Assembly: GCA_902588585.1 (NCBI GenBank)
Contig: CACIPQ010000004.1
Coordinates: forward strand, 31,987 to 95,986
From: an uncultured Pelagibacteraceae bacterium
GTDB lineage: Bacteria > Pseudomonadota > Alphaproteobacteria > Pelagibacterales > Pelagibacteraceae
Direction of reading: 5' to 3'
Length of the DNA: 64,000 bases
In this document: one piece after another, positions 34,483 through 43,874 of the stretch
Numbering within the stretch: position 1 is the first letter of the stretch
Layout of the letters: each line of letters starts with the position of its first letter
Position numbers and translations under genes: made by a program
Notes under the pieces: model-generated
The model's database searches: none
The model's input: only the letters and a program-made list of their open reading frames with translations
Told to the model about the DNA's origin: nothing

Positions 34483-35513
34483 TAATTAAAATTCTCCCAT
34501 TTAATATCTAACTTTTTATCTTCAAGAATAGCATCAATCATAGCAATCATTAAAGGAAGTTTTTTAACATCAAAATCTTCTTTTACTTTCTTTCCTATTT
34601 CAAAAATTAATTCAGCTCCCTCGACTGTAACATTGGACATTTTTGTTTTTTTAGCTTGAGAAAAAACAATTCCCTCGCCGATGAATGCGCCCATTTTACT
34701 ATTTCTTCCACCAGCTGCACTTACATATAAATCTCCAAGACCTGCTAATCCTTTAACAGTTTCTTTCTTTCCTTTTAAAAATTCTGCAAAGACTTCCATT
34801 TCATAAACCGATTGTCTTATCAGAGCTGCAGAAGTGTTTAAATAAAGATTACCCTTAGGTTTTATTTTGTTTAATCCGGAAGCAGCTCCTATAACCATAG
34901 AGAATATATTTTTTATAGCCGCACAAACTTCAACTCCATTAATATCTGAAGATGATGATATATGATAATAATCTGTCGATAACATTTTATTTAAAGTTTT
35001 AACTGTATCTAAATTTTTATTAGCTATGACAACACCACTGTGAACTCTATTGGCTAATCCAGCAGCTAAACATGGTCCTCCAACAGCAGATATATTTATA
35101 TTTTTAATTTCTTTATCAGATAATAGCCTTTCTAATTTATCAACCAGAAGTTCATACTTTTCTCCATTTACACTCAAACCCTTTGTTAGCATTAATAGAT
35201 TAGGTAATACTTTATTTTTTGAAACTTTATTTAATTCTTCTGCAATCCAATCAATACCCTTTGAGCTAACACCTATAACGATCAGATCTGTTTTAGTTTT
35301 AAAAATATTATTAATAGAATCATGTTTAAAAAATTTAATAGATTTGGTTACTTCTAAATTAAGTCCTGGGTGAAAACGATTTTTATTTAGATCTTCTATA
35401 GCCTTGTTTTCTAGGTGGGTACCTACAATATTAACTTCATGTTTATTGTCGGAGCAAGGATAAGCAAATGCTGTGCCCATAGCTCCAGCTCCAATTATAA
35501 CAATTTTTCCCAT
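34482..35513 (-). CDS. gpsA: glycerol-3-phosphate dehydrogenase (NAD(P)+)
   Basis: Interconverts glycerol-3-phosphate and dihydroxyacetone phosphate. The Rossmann motif IIGAGAMGTAFA is at the N-terminus, followed by LTKGLS, SAVGGPCLAAGLA, the catalytic-Lys region VEVCAAIKNIFSMVIGAASGL, and GLAGLGDLYVSAAGGRN. The 343 residues are near the usual 330. GpsA normally makes G3P for lipids; next to glpK it may also run in reverse to feed glycerol into glycolysis. It sits 2 bases after trkH. Confidence 0.94.
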   Translation of the reverse strand: MGKIVIIGAGAMGTAFAYPCSDNKHEVNIVGTHLENKAIEDLNKNRFHPGLNLEVTKSIKFFKHDSINNIFKTKTDLIVIGVSSKGIDWIAEELNKVSKNKVLPNLLMLTKGLSVNGEKYELLVDKLERLLSDKEIKNINISAVGGPCLAAGLANRVHSGVVIANKNLDTVKTLNKMLSTDYYHISSSSDINGVEVCAAIKNIFSMVIGAASGLNKIKPKGNLYLNTSAALIRQSVYEMEVFAEFLKGKKETVKGLAGLGDLYVSAAGGRNSKMGAFIGEGIVFSQAKKTKMSNVTVEGAELIFEIGKKVKEDFDVKKLPLMIAMIDAILEDKKLDIKWENFN

Positions 35514-35515
35514 AA

Positions 35516-36931
35516 TTAATTTTTAAAAAATATCCTTTGTACTAATATAAAAATTGAAACTAATTCGACTTTAGCTATCACCATAAATATAATAAGCGAA
35601 ATTTTTGAAAATGTGAATAAGTCAGCAAACCAAACTTTATCCATACCATAGATGTTGGAAGAAACAGTGTTTGTGAGTGTTAAAATTGAAAGCTTAAATG
35701 AATTTTCAAAGTCTAAGTAGTCTACTAGCAAAATACTACTGAGAATAAAAAGACTAAGAAAAAATAAAATAAATACTAAAAACGATATTTTAATATTTTC
35801 GTTATTAATTTTTTTTTCTGAAAACATAATTTGATTATTTAATACAACATTTGGTTGTACCAATTTATATATTTCCATAAAAAATGCTTTAATTAAAATA
35901 TATATTCTCAAAAGTTTAATCCCTGACGTTGTTGATAAAACAGAGCCGCCAATTAAAGTTAAAATTATAAAATATAATCCAAAATTTTCGGGAACTGCTA
36001 TAATACTAATTCCTGAATTTCCTATACTACTAAGTATATTAATAAGAACTGAAGTAAAATTTAAATTATTAGTAAAATAAAAAATCATTGAAAAAACTAA
36101 TACTGTGCCAACTATATAAAGATCTTCATTATGTTTTTTTAAATTATCCCTTGCGAAAACAACATTATAAAACAGATAAAAATTTAATATAGAGATAAGA
36201 AAACCAATACATAAAACAGTAGATTGAAAATTATTCTCTATTATTTCACTTAAAGAATCTGTGGGAAGAAAACCCCCAGAAGAAATGACTGTCATAGCTA
36301 AACTTAAACTATCAAGAATCCTAATACCTGATATTAAAAAAAAAGAAAAAATAAAGATCGTTAAAAGCGAATAAATTAATAAGATTCTTGTAGTAACGCT
36401 ACGAAGATTTGGAGAAAGATTTATTTTTTTTTCTAAATTAAAAGAAAAATCTACTAATTTAAAATTAACCTGCTTATTTGAAAATATTAAAACAAGAAAT
36501 ATTAAGAAATAAAAACCGCCAATCCACTGTGAAGAAGATCTCCATAGTATTAAAGGTGGATCTAAATATTTTATATTTTTAAAAATAGTAAAGCCAGTTC
36601 CTGTTAATCCAGATATAGATTCAAAATAGGCATCTATGAAAGAAATATTATAACCACTAAAATAAATTGGTATTTGAATAAAAAAAGAAATTGTAAAATA
36701 AATTAAAAAAATCAAAAATATTTGTTCGTAAATACTAATAGATTGCTGTTCTTTTTTCCCAATTTTAAAAAGGACAAAACCAATTAAAGAAGATAGAAAA
36801 AAAACTCCTGCATAAGATTCTATGCTGGTTAAATAATCAAAATAAAAAGAATAAAATATATTCATTAAAGCCATAATGCTGATTGGAAAACAGCTAAGGC
36901 CTAAAAAATATAAACAAGGCTTTATTCTCAT
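35516..36931 (-). CDS. trkH: Trk potassium uptake system, membrane subunit
   Basis: Potassium channel-like subunit of 471 residues with about 10-12 spans. Selectivity-filter-like repeats are visible as GLTGTGFTIF, ISSGGFLPTDS, SSIGNSGISI and TNTVSSNIYGMD. It lies 4 bases after trkA and forms the K+ uptake complex with it. It is part of a minus-strand run ntrY-ntrX-trkA-trkH-gpsA-glpK with gaps of 4 bases or less. Confidence 0.92.
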   Translation of the reverse strand: MRIKPCLYFLGLSCFPISIMALMNIFYSFYFDYLTSIESYAGVFFLSSLIGFVLFKIGKKEQQSISIYEQIFLIFLIYFTISFFIQIPIYFSGYNISFIDAYFESISGLTGTGFTIFKNIKYLDPPLILWRSSSQWIGGFYFLIFLVLIFSNKQVNFKLVDFSFNLEKKINLSPNLRSVTTRILLIYSLLTIFIFSFFLISGIRILDSLSLAMTVISSGGFLPTDSLSEIIENNFQSTVLCIGFLISILNFYLFYNVVFARDNLKKHNEDLYIVGTVLVFSMIFYFTNNLNFTSVLINILSSIGNSGISIIAVPENFGLYFIILTLIGGSVLSTTSGIKLLRIYILIKAFFMEIYKLVQPNVVLNNQIMFSEKKINNENIKISFLVFILFFLSLFILSSILLVDYLDFENSFKLSILTLTNTVSSNIYGMDKVWFADLFTFSKISLIIFMVIAKVELVSIFILVQRIFFKN

Positions 36932-36935
36932 TTTA

Positions 36936-38303
36936 TTATGAAGTTATTCTGAAAAGATTTTCAACTTCTTTTAGTTGATCCCTTTTAGATAAAAGAACAA
37001 CAATGTCATTCTTTTCAAATACAGAATTAGATTTAGGTAACATAACTTTACTTTTTCTGACAATAGCACCTACCCTAACCTCTTCTGGTAAATTAGAATC
37101 TTTAATAGATTTGTTTACTAGTTCAGATGTCTCTAAAATTTTTGCCTCTAAAAATTCATATTCTCCATCCAATAAAGAATAAACTGTATCTATTGTTCCC
37201 ATGTGAACGTGTTTCATAATTGTTGAAACGGTAGTCATACGAGGATCAACAAGATCATCTATCTTAAGAGACTCTTGGAGAAGATTGTAATTATGCTTAT
37301 TGATTATAGCTATAGTTCTTTTAGATGGAGTGTGCTTTTCAGCCATAACGCATGCCATAATGTTATCCTCATCATCATTCGTAAGTGCAAAAACAGTTTC
37401 TATTTCTTCAATGTTAGCTTCTTTAAGAATTTTTTCATCTAAAGCATCACCACAAATTACAATTGAAGATGAAAGTTCGCTTGCAATTTGTTCTGCTCGG
37501 GCTTTGTTTTTTTCAATAATTTTTATTCTTAAACCTTCTACTGTTTCTAAAAGTTTTGCCAAGTGTAGACCAATATTTCCTCCTCCAATAATAAGGATTT
37601 TTTGAGCTGATTTCTCATCATGTCCAAAAACTGAAAGCAATTTATTTATTTGCTCTGTACTAACTACAACGTAAACTTTGTCTCCTAATTTCATTACATC
37701 GTTTTTTTTCATGAAAACAAAAGAATCTTTTCTTACTGCTCCAAAAACATACGCTTTAAATTCTGGAAATTTTTTTGTTAAATCTTTAAGTGGTATGTTC
37801 GCAATTGGACATCCTTTTTCAATGTGAATCTCCAATAACTTAACTTTATCTTTTACAAATGGAACGTTGTCTAAAGCTCCTGGAGCCTCTAATTTTCTAT
37901 ATAATGACTTTGCTACTTCTCGTTCAGGAGAAATGATTACATCAATTGGTATATTTGATTTACTATATAACTTGCTCCACTTTCCTTCTAAAAATTCCTG
38001 AGATCTGATTCTTGCAATTTTTTTAGATATATTAAATAAAGAACTCGCCAACTGACATACAATCATGTTTGTTTCATCGTTTCTGGTAACAGCAATGATC
38101 ATATCGGCATCTTTTGCACCTGCATTTTCTAACACAGAAGGTAAAGTGGCTCTTCCTACTATAGCTTTTACATCCTGTGTGTCGTTAATTTTTTTAATAT
38201 CTTCGGACGATTGATCAATAACGGTAACAGAGTGTCCTTGTGACGAAAGTTGTTTACTTATTGAAAAGCCGACCATGCCGGCACCACAAATTATAATGTT
38301 CAT
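36936..38303 (-). CDS. trkA: Trk potassium uptake system, NAD-binding regulatory subunit
   Basis: Cytoplasmic gating subunit of 455 residues, with two RCK_N Rossmann domains (MNIIICGAGMVGFSISKQL at the start, KILIIGGGNIGLHLAKLLE near residue 234) each followed by a RCK_C domain. Length and layout are those of TrkA. It follows ntrX by 2 bases; ntrYX-trkA is a common order in Alphaproteobacteria. Confidence 0.96.
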   Translation of the reverse strand: MNIIICGAGMVGFSISKQLSSQGHSVTVIDQSSEDIKKINDTQDVKAIVGRATLPSVLENAGAKDADMIIAVTRNDETNMIVCQLASSLFNISKKIARIRSQEFLEGKWSKLYSKSNIPIDVIISPEREVAKSLYRKLEAPGALDNVPFVKDKVKLLEIHIEKGCPIANIPLKDLTKKFPEFKAYVFGAVRKDSFVFMKKNDVMKLGDKVYVVVSTEQINKLLSVFGHDEKSAQKILIIGGGNIGLHLAKLLETVEGLRIKIIEKNKARAEQIASELSSSIVICGDALDEKILKEANIEEIETVFALTNDDEDNIMACVMAEKHTPSKRTIAIINKHNYNLLQESLKIDDLVDPRMTTVSTIMKHVHMGTIDTVYSLLDGEYEFLEAKILETSELVNKSIKDSNLPEEVRVGAIVRKSKVMLPKSNSVFEKNDIVVLLSKRDQLKEVENLFRITS

Positions 38304-38305
38304 GA

Positions 38306-39667
38306 TTAATTAATGCCTTTTATTCCTAAAGATTTGAGCTTTCTATGAAGAGCAGATCTTTCCATACCAATAAATTCAGCAGTTTTTGAAATATTGCCTT
38401 TATTTTTTCTTAATTGATTTAAAAGGTAATTTTTTTCAAAATTTTCACGAGCCTGTTTTAGTGGGTAAGACATAGAAACACTAGGATCGTTAAGGTTTTG
38501 TGTTGAATTTTTATTTAGTATTTCGTTTAATAATCTTGTAATATTTGATTTATTTTCATTTTGCGAAAGTATTGAAACTCTCTCTACTAAATTTCTTAAT
38601 TCTCTAACATTTCCAGGCCAATCATAACTATAAAGTAATTCTTCATCTACATTAAGATTGATTTCTGGAATTCCATTAATTTCTGCTATTTTTTTTTGAA
38701 AATATTTTATAAGCAAAGGTATATCGTCTGGTCTAGAATTAAGTTTTGGAATTTCAATAGGAACAACATTTAGTCTGTGATACAAATCTTCTCTAAAGTT
38801 TCCTATGTTTACTTCATTTTTTAAGTCTTTAGAAGTTGAAGATATTATACGTATATTTACATGAATGTCTTTATTTCCATTTATTCTTTTAAATTTTTGA
38901 TCAATTAATACTCTTAAAATTTTTGCTTGTGTATCTAGAGGTATCTCTGAAACTTCGTCAATCAACAAAGTTCCATTTGCAGCTTTTTCTAAAAAACCAT
39001 AAGTAACACTTCCATCTGTATTTTCTGATCCAAATAACTCATGTTCGTAGTTATCGGGTTGCAATAATGCTCCGTTCAATACAATAAAAGGATTTTTAGA
39101 ACGTGTTGAATTTTTATGAATTTTTCTAGCTACAAGTTCTTTTCCAGATCCGGTAGGTCCTGAAATTAAAACTCTACTGTCTGTAGATGATAATTTATTT
39201 ATAAGTTTTTTTATCTTAATGACCTGATTGCTCTCACCTATAAGGTCGAAAGAGTGAAATAATTTATTTTCTAATTGAAGATTTTCCCTTTTTAAGTTGA
39301 TATTTTCTAAGGCGCGATTAATAAAATTAAGTAACTGTTCGCTTGCAAATGGTTTGGTAATAAACTCGTAAGCCCCTAATTTTAAAGATTCAACAGCCAT
39401 TTCAACATTTGCATGGCCTGATATCATTATTACAGGAACTAAATCAGTTATTTTTTTGATTTTTTTTAATAAATCAATTCCATCTTTATCTCCTTTATCC
39501 AATTTAACATCAATAACAGCGATATCAGGTAATTGTTTATCTATTTCGAATGAAGCTTGATCATAATTTGCAGCTTCTCTAACTTTGTAGTTTTTATCTT
39601 TTAAAATATTTGAAATTAAATTTCTAATATCAAAATTATCGTCTACGACTAATATTTCGTTTTTCAT
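38306..39667 (-). CDS. ntrX: response regulator NtrX
   Basis: Response regulator of 453 residues: receiver domain (DDNFD near the N-terminus and phospho-acceptor Asp in IDVKLDKGDKDGIDL), AAA+ domain (Walker A GPTGSGKE, LLIDEVSEIP), and a Fis-type HTH (GNISKTAEFIGMERSALHRKL). The sigma-54 contact loop GAFTGA is missing; at that place the protein reads ELFGSENTDGSVTYG, so it is unlikely to activate sigma-54 promoters. NtrX works with NtrY in nitrogen, redox or envelope-related control. Stop and start overlap ntrY by one base. Confidence 0.93.
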   Translation of the reverse strand: MKNEILVVDDNFDIRNLISNILKDKNYKVREAANYDQASFEIDKQLPDIAVIDVKLDKGDKDGIDLLKKIKKITDLVPVIMISGHANVEMAVESLKLGAYEFITKPFASEQLLNFINRALENINLKRENLQLENKLFHSFDLIGESNQVIKIKKLINKLSSTDSRVLISGPTGSGKELVARKIHKNSTRSKNPFIVLNGALLQPDNYEHELFGSENTDGSVTYGFLEKAANGTLLIDEVSEIPLDTQAKILRVLIDQKFKRINGNKDIHVNIRIISSTSKDLKNEVNIGNFREDLYHRLNVVPIEIPKLNSRPDDIPLLIKYFQKKIAEINGIPEINLNVDEELLYSYDWPGNVRELRNLVERVSILSQNENKSNITRLLNEILNKNSTQNLNDPSVSMSYPLKQARENFEKNYLLNQLRKNKGNISKTAEFIGMERSALHRKLKSLGIKGIN

Positions 39668-41445
39668 TATATTGAGGGTAAAGAAATTTCTATCTGTGCT
39701 CCCTTAGGATTTTTCAGAAAGTTAATATCTCCATTATGCTCATTTATTATCTTGCTCACTATTGGTAATCCTAATCCTGTACCATCTTTTTTTGTAGTGT
39801 AGTAGGGTTTGGTGATATTTTTTGTATCATTAAAACCAAAACCATTATCCAGCATTTTGATCACTATATATTCATTATTTCTAACTATTTCTACACTAAT
39901 TTTACCTTGTAAATTATGGTCTTTTTGTTTTTTCTCCTGGATTGCTTCAATAGAATTTTTTATTAAATTCAAAAATACCCTATGTAATTGTTCCTCATCT
40001 CCTTTAATAGAAAAATTTTCTTTTGGATTGTATTTTAATTTTAAATTCAAATTTTTATCTGACATTTTATAAAATTCAATCGCTCTATCTATAACATTAA
40101 AAAGATTTATTTTTTTAAATATAGGTGATGGCATTCTGGCAAAATCTGAAAATTCATTAACTAATTTTTCAATATCTTTGATTTGTCTATTTATAGTCTG
40201 TAAATAATTTACAAAATTATTATTTTCATCTTTTAATCTGTCTGCATACTTGTCTCTTAGGCCATCAATAGAAAGTTGTATTGGAGTTAAGGGATTTTTA
40301 ATTTCGTGCGCCAATTTTCTAGCTACAGTTTCCCAAGCAGAGTATCGTTCTGCATCAAGAAGTTTTTCTTGCTGTTTTTTTAACCTTTCTATCATATTGT
40401 TAAAATTTTTATTAAGTGTTTTTATTTCTTCATCGGCTTCTTTTATATCTGGAACACGACTATCTAATTTTCCTTTACTTATGCTTTGTGAAGCGGATAT
40501 CAAATTTATAATTGGTTTGGTCAATCTACCAGCAAAAGTAATTGCAAGGACTATTGTTAAAAATAACAATAACGAAACAACCATTATATAAATAATTGCA
40601 AATGTAATTTTTATTCCAGTTCTACTATTTTCAACTGTATAATAAAAATTTACAGCTTCTTCGGTTTCATCTAAATATTGCAGCAGCTGAGGTTGAATAT
40701 TTTTAGATATATAAAGATAGGTGTCTATAAAGTTATTTAATTTGATTATGTATGCCGTTTTATTTTCTTTAGAACGATCTACCAATACAGGGTTACCTTC
40801 AAGGGTTTTATCAAAAATTTCTTCGCCTGGAGTTGTAAATTGATCTTCAGGATTACTTGTATCAGAAAGAAAAATGCTCCCGGAACTATCGATTAAGTAA
40901 ACTTCATCAACTTTTCTTAAATTTTTTTGAGCCCTTACAATAGTTGAAAATCTTTTTGGATTTGAAAAGAAAACTTCAGAGTATCTATTTAAATCAAGGC
41001 TAATTAAATAGATGTCTGTTTCAACTGATTTTTTGGATTCTTCTATATAATTTTTTGCAACTTGATATGAATTATTGACCGCTGATGTTATTTTTTGATC
41101 AAAATATTTTTGTAGTCCTACATTGAATAAAATTAATGAGAAAATAGCTATTACCAATGACGGTATAAATGCAAAAAGTGAAAACTGTACAACATAATTA
41201 ATACTTGTTTTGGAACCAGTTCTTTTTTTTGTATATTGCGAAAATAATTTAGAAATTTCCCTGATTAATAAAATTAAAAAAACAACCAACATAATAACAT
41301 CGGCTAACAATAAATATTGAAGATTATCTTCATTTAAAAAAATAAAATTCTGATTTATGAAAGTTATAAAAGTAAATACTCCCAATAAAACGCACAAAAA
41401 CGAAATGCCAAAAAACCACTTGAAATTTTTGATAGTATTAATCAT
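39667..41445 (-). CDS. ntrY: sensor histidine kinase NtrY
   Basis: Membrane sensor kinase of 592 residues. Early hydrophobic segments at the N-terminus (three spans before residue 115) are followed by a periplasmic-type sensor region, a further span near residue 285, a HAMP domain (GRLTKPIINLISASQSIS), the phospho-acceptor box ARKLAHEIKNPLTPIQLS, and ATPase boxes LIKNSIEAI, DNGFGFN and GTGLGLPIV. It is shorter than many NtrY proteins (about 750) and a PAS domain is not obvious. It is the first gene of its run, divergent from ispDF. Confidence 0.92.
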   Translation of the reverse strand: MINTIKNFKWFFGISFLCVLLGVFTFITFINQNFIFLNEDNLQYLLLADVIMLVVFLILLIREISKLFSQYTKKRTGSKTSINYVVQFSLFAFIPSLVIAIFSLILFNVGLQKYFDQKITSAVNNSYQVAKNYIEESKKSVETDIYLISLDLNRYSEVFFSNPKRFSTIVRAQKNLRKVDEVYLIDSSGSIFLSDTSNPEDQFTTPGEEIFDKTLEGNPVLVDRSKENKTAYIIKLNNFIDTYLYISKNIQPQLLQYLDETEEAVNFYYTVENSRTGIKITFAIIYIMVVSLLLFLTIVLAITFAGRLTKPIINLISASQSISKGKLDSRVPDIKEADEEIKTLNKNFNNMIERLKKQQEKLLDAERYSAWETVARKLAHEIKNPLTPIQLSIDGLRDKYADRLKDENNNFVNYLQTINRQIKDIEKLVNEFSDFARMPSPIFKKINLFNVIDRAIEFYKMSDKNLNLKLKYNPKENFSIKGDEEQLHRVFLNLIKNSIEAIQEKKQKDHNLQGKISVEIVRNNEYIVIKMLDNGFGFNDTKNITKPYYTTKKDGTGLGLPIVSKIINEHNGDINFLKNPKGAQIEISLPSI

Positions 41446-41490
41446 TTTAATCTCTTAACATTTTACATAAATATGAGGTAAATTAACATA

Positions 41491-42627
41491 ATGAGTTTTT
41501 GCTTAATTCTATTAGCAGCAGGGGAAAGTAAAAGGTTTAATTCAAAAATACCCAAACCTTTTATTAAGGTTGCTGGAAAAGCCCTATTAGATCATTCATT
41601 GATTAAATTTAATAAAATAAAACAAATAAAAAAAATTGTTGTTGTTATAAATAAAAAACATTCAAGATTTTTAAAGGAAATTAAGTCTAATAATTTTTCA
41701 AAAATAATAGGTGGAAAAACACGGCAAGAATCTACTTATAAAGCCTTAAGATACATTAAAAAAAACAGAATTAAATGTACAAATGTACTTATACACGATT
41801 CTGCTAGACCCAACTTTTCTTTAAAATTAATAAAAAAAATTATAAATGCTTCTAAAAAAAATACTGTTGTTCCTAAAATTCCTATCCATGACGCCTTGAA
41901 AGAATCTGTAAGTAAAGAATTCCTATTAAATATTTCAAGAGAAAACTTCTTTTCAACTCAAACACCTCAGTCTTTTAACTTTAAAGAAATACTCAGCCTA
42001 CATGCTAGAAACAAATCCTTTTATAAGGATGATGATCTTTCTTTAGTTCAATCATTAAAAAAAGTTAAGTTTGTTGATGGAGAAAAAAACAATTTTAAAA
42101 TTACCAATCAACAAGATCTTTTAATGCTTAAAAATTTCATGAATCTAAAAACCAGAACAGGGATAGGTTTTGATGTTCACAGGCTTGTTCATAAAAGAAA
42201 ACTTTATTTAGGTGGTTTGAGAATAAAATCTAAATTAGGAACCTTGGGTCATTCGGATGGGGACCCTGTTCTACATTCTATAACAGATGCAATTTTGGGA
42301 GCATGCAAGATGGGAGATATAGGTCAAATGTTTTCTGATAAAAGTAAAAAATTTAAAAATATAAGATCAACTATTTTATTAAAACGAGTAATGGACCAAG
42401 TTAAATCTAAAGGTTATTACATAAAAAATTTAGATATAAATATAATTGTTCAAACCCCTAAAATTAAAAAATATAAAAATAAAATGATAGATAATATTTC
42501 TAAACTTTGTGAAATTTCAAAAGATCAAATAAATATAAAAGGCAAAACTACGGAAAAATTAGGTGTAATAGGAAAAGAAAAAGCTATAGCCTGCGAAGTA
42601 ATAACGTCTGTGGTGCAATATGATTAA
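41491..42627 (+). CDS. ispDF: bifunctional IspD/IspF isoprenoid enzyme
   Basis: Fusion of 2-C-methyl-D-erythritol 4-phosphate cytidylyltransferase (residues 1-220; LLAAGESKRFNSKIPKPF) and MECDP synthase (from about 223; TRTGIGFDVHRL, HSDGDPVLHSITDAILGA) for the MEP pathway. The fusion is usual in Alphaproteobacteria. In the IspD part, IHDSARPN matches the family HDAARP motif with Ser for Ala. It starts 45 bases from the divergent ntrY and overlaps pgpA by 8 bases. Confidence 0.96.
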   Translation: MSFCLILLAAGESKRFNSKIPKPFIKVAGKALLDHSLIKFNKIKQIKKIVVVINKKHSRFLKEIKSNNFSKIIGGKTRQESTYKALRYIKKNRIKCTNVLIHDSARPNFSLKLIKKIINASKKNTVVPKIPIHDALKESVSKEFLLNISRENFFSTQTPQSFNFKEILSLHARNKSFYKDDDLSLVQSLKKVKFVDGEKNNFKITNQQDLLMLKNFMNLKTRTGIGFDVHRLVHKRKLYLGGLRIKSKLGTLGHSDGDPVLHSITDAILGACKMGDIGQMFSDKSKKFKNIRSTILLKRVMDQVKSKGYYIKNLDINIIVQTPKIKKYKNKMIDNISKLCEISKDQINIKGKTTEKLGVIGKEKAIACEVITSVVQYD

Positions 42628-43111
42628 TAGAATAAATTTCTTGTTCGTCACTTTGTTTGGTATAGGAAAAATAAAAAAAATACCTGGAAGCGTTGCTTCT
42701 TTGGCTACAACATTATTTTTATTTTTTTTATTTCATATTTTAAATATTTCTCCAAATATCATTTTAATTGCTTTAATTATAATTTTTTTAATCTCACTTT
42801 ATGCGGTCAATATTTTTATAAAAGATTTAGAAAATAAAGATCCTAAAGAAGTAGTTATTGATGAATTCATTGGTCAATCAATTCCTTTGTGCCTTTATGA
42901 AGTTGCACATAACGTACCAAGAGAAACTGGTGAAATATTAAAATTTTATTTCATAATGTTTATACTGTTTAGAATTTTTGATATCACAAAACCATTTCCT
43001 GTTAGTTATTATGAAAAAAACTTTAAGAACAGTCTTGGTGTCATTATGGATGATGTCTGTGCTGGCTTATACGTTGTTGCCATTCTTGTTTTATACATGG
43101 TGTTAACATGA
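42620..43111 (+). CDS. pgpA: phosphatidylglycerophosphatase A
   Basis: Membrane phosphatase that makes phosphatidylglycerol, 163 residues with about four hydrophobic segments. Family motifs are GIGKIKKIPGSVASL near the N-terminus, VVIDEFIGQSIPLCLY (the acidic active site) and FRIFDITKPFPVSYYEK with MDDVCAGLYV near the end. It overlaps ispDF by 8 and pncC by 4 bases. Confidence 0.94.
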   Translation: MINRINFLFVTLFGIGKIKKIPGSVASLATTLFLFFLFHILNISPNIILIALIIIFLISLYAVNIFIKDLENKDPKEVVIDEFIGQSIPLCLYEVAHNVPRETGEILKFYFIMFILFRIFDITKPFPVSYYEKNFKNSLGVIMDDVCAGLYVVAILVLYMVLT

Positions 43112-43578
43112 AAAAGCTTTCTCAAAAAATAGTTAAACTTTTAATGAAAAAAAAACTTAAAATATCTGTTGCTGAATCTTGTACAGGTGGAATGCTTTCA
43201 AGTTCTATTACTTCTGTGAGCGGATCTTCTAAAGTATTTAGCATGGGGCTGGTTACCTACTCTAATCAATCTAAGAATCTTCTTTTAAAAGTATCTAAAC
43301 AGATTATTAAAAAACATGGAGCTGTAAGCGTTCAGTGTTGTTTCTCAATGGTTAATAACTTAACCAAAATTAGTAAAAGCAATGTTGCTATTTCAATTAC
43401 TGGGATAGCCGGACCTAGCGGCGGAACTAAACTAAAGCCAGTTGGATTAGTTTATGTAGGTTTAAAAAAAGGCAATAAAGTTAAGGTAAATAGATTTGTA
43501 TTTAAAAAAAAAGGGCGTTCAAATATTCAAAGAGCTGCAACTAAAAAAGCTTTAAATTTAATTCTGCATACAATTTAA
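43108..43578 (+). CDS. pncC: nicotinamide-nucleotide amidase (CinA C-terminal type)
   Basis: Deamidates NMN in pyridine nucleotide recycling. Single-domain form of 156 residues with VAESCTGGMLSSSITSVSGSS, GLVTYSN, and SITGIAGPSGGTKLKPVGLVYVG; the catalytic Ser/Lys region fits PncC. The N-terminal MoCF-like half of full CinA is absent, as usual at this position in Alphaproteobacteria. It overlaps the convergent small membrane-protein gene by 4 bases. Confidence 0.93.
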   Translation: MKKLSQKIVKLLMKKKLKISVAESCTGGMLSSSITSVSGSSKVFSMGLVTYSNQSKNLLLKVSKQIIKKHGAVSVQCCFSMVNNLTKISKSNVAISITGIAGPSGGTKLKPVGLVYVGLKKGNKVKVNRFVFKKKGRSNIQRAATKKALNLILHTI

Positions 43579-43874
43579 TTAAATATAAAGATCATCATTT
43601 TTGCTACCAAACTGTTCGCTAGTATAAAAATAATAATTGTGTCTATATATAAGAGGAAAACCAACTTATTTCTTATTCTTTTTTTCTTATTTAACAGTTG
43701 AATATTCTCGTCCCAATACATTTGTTGATTTTTATTGTCTTTAAAATCGTAAGAAAACATCCAATAATTTTGATTATTTTCCCTTGGATCTCCAGTTTTT
43801 AGATAGTTTATCCAATCTCTTAAGTAATACCAAAGAAACAAAAATAACAGAGTAAATAACAAGATAGTCAACAT
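43575..43874 (-). CDS. small predicted membrane protein, unknown function
   Basis: A 99-residue protein I do not recognise. It has a hydrophobic N-terminus ([18 protein letters not shown]), a polar middle with ENNQNYWMFSYDFKDNKNQQMYWDE trimmed by aromatic residues, and a second hydrophobic span near the end (FLLYIDTIIIFILANSL). It overlaps coq10 by one base and is the last gene of the minus-strand lipA-coq10 run, so it is likely expressed, but its role is open. Confidence 0.6.
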   Translation of the reverse strand: MLTILLFTLLFLFLWYYLRDWINYLKTGDPRENNQNYWMFSYDFKDNKNQQMYWDENIQLLNKKKRIRNKLVFLLYIDTIIIFILANSLVAKMMIFIFN

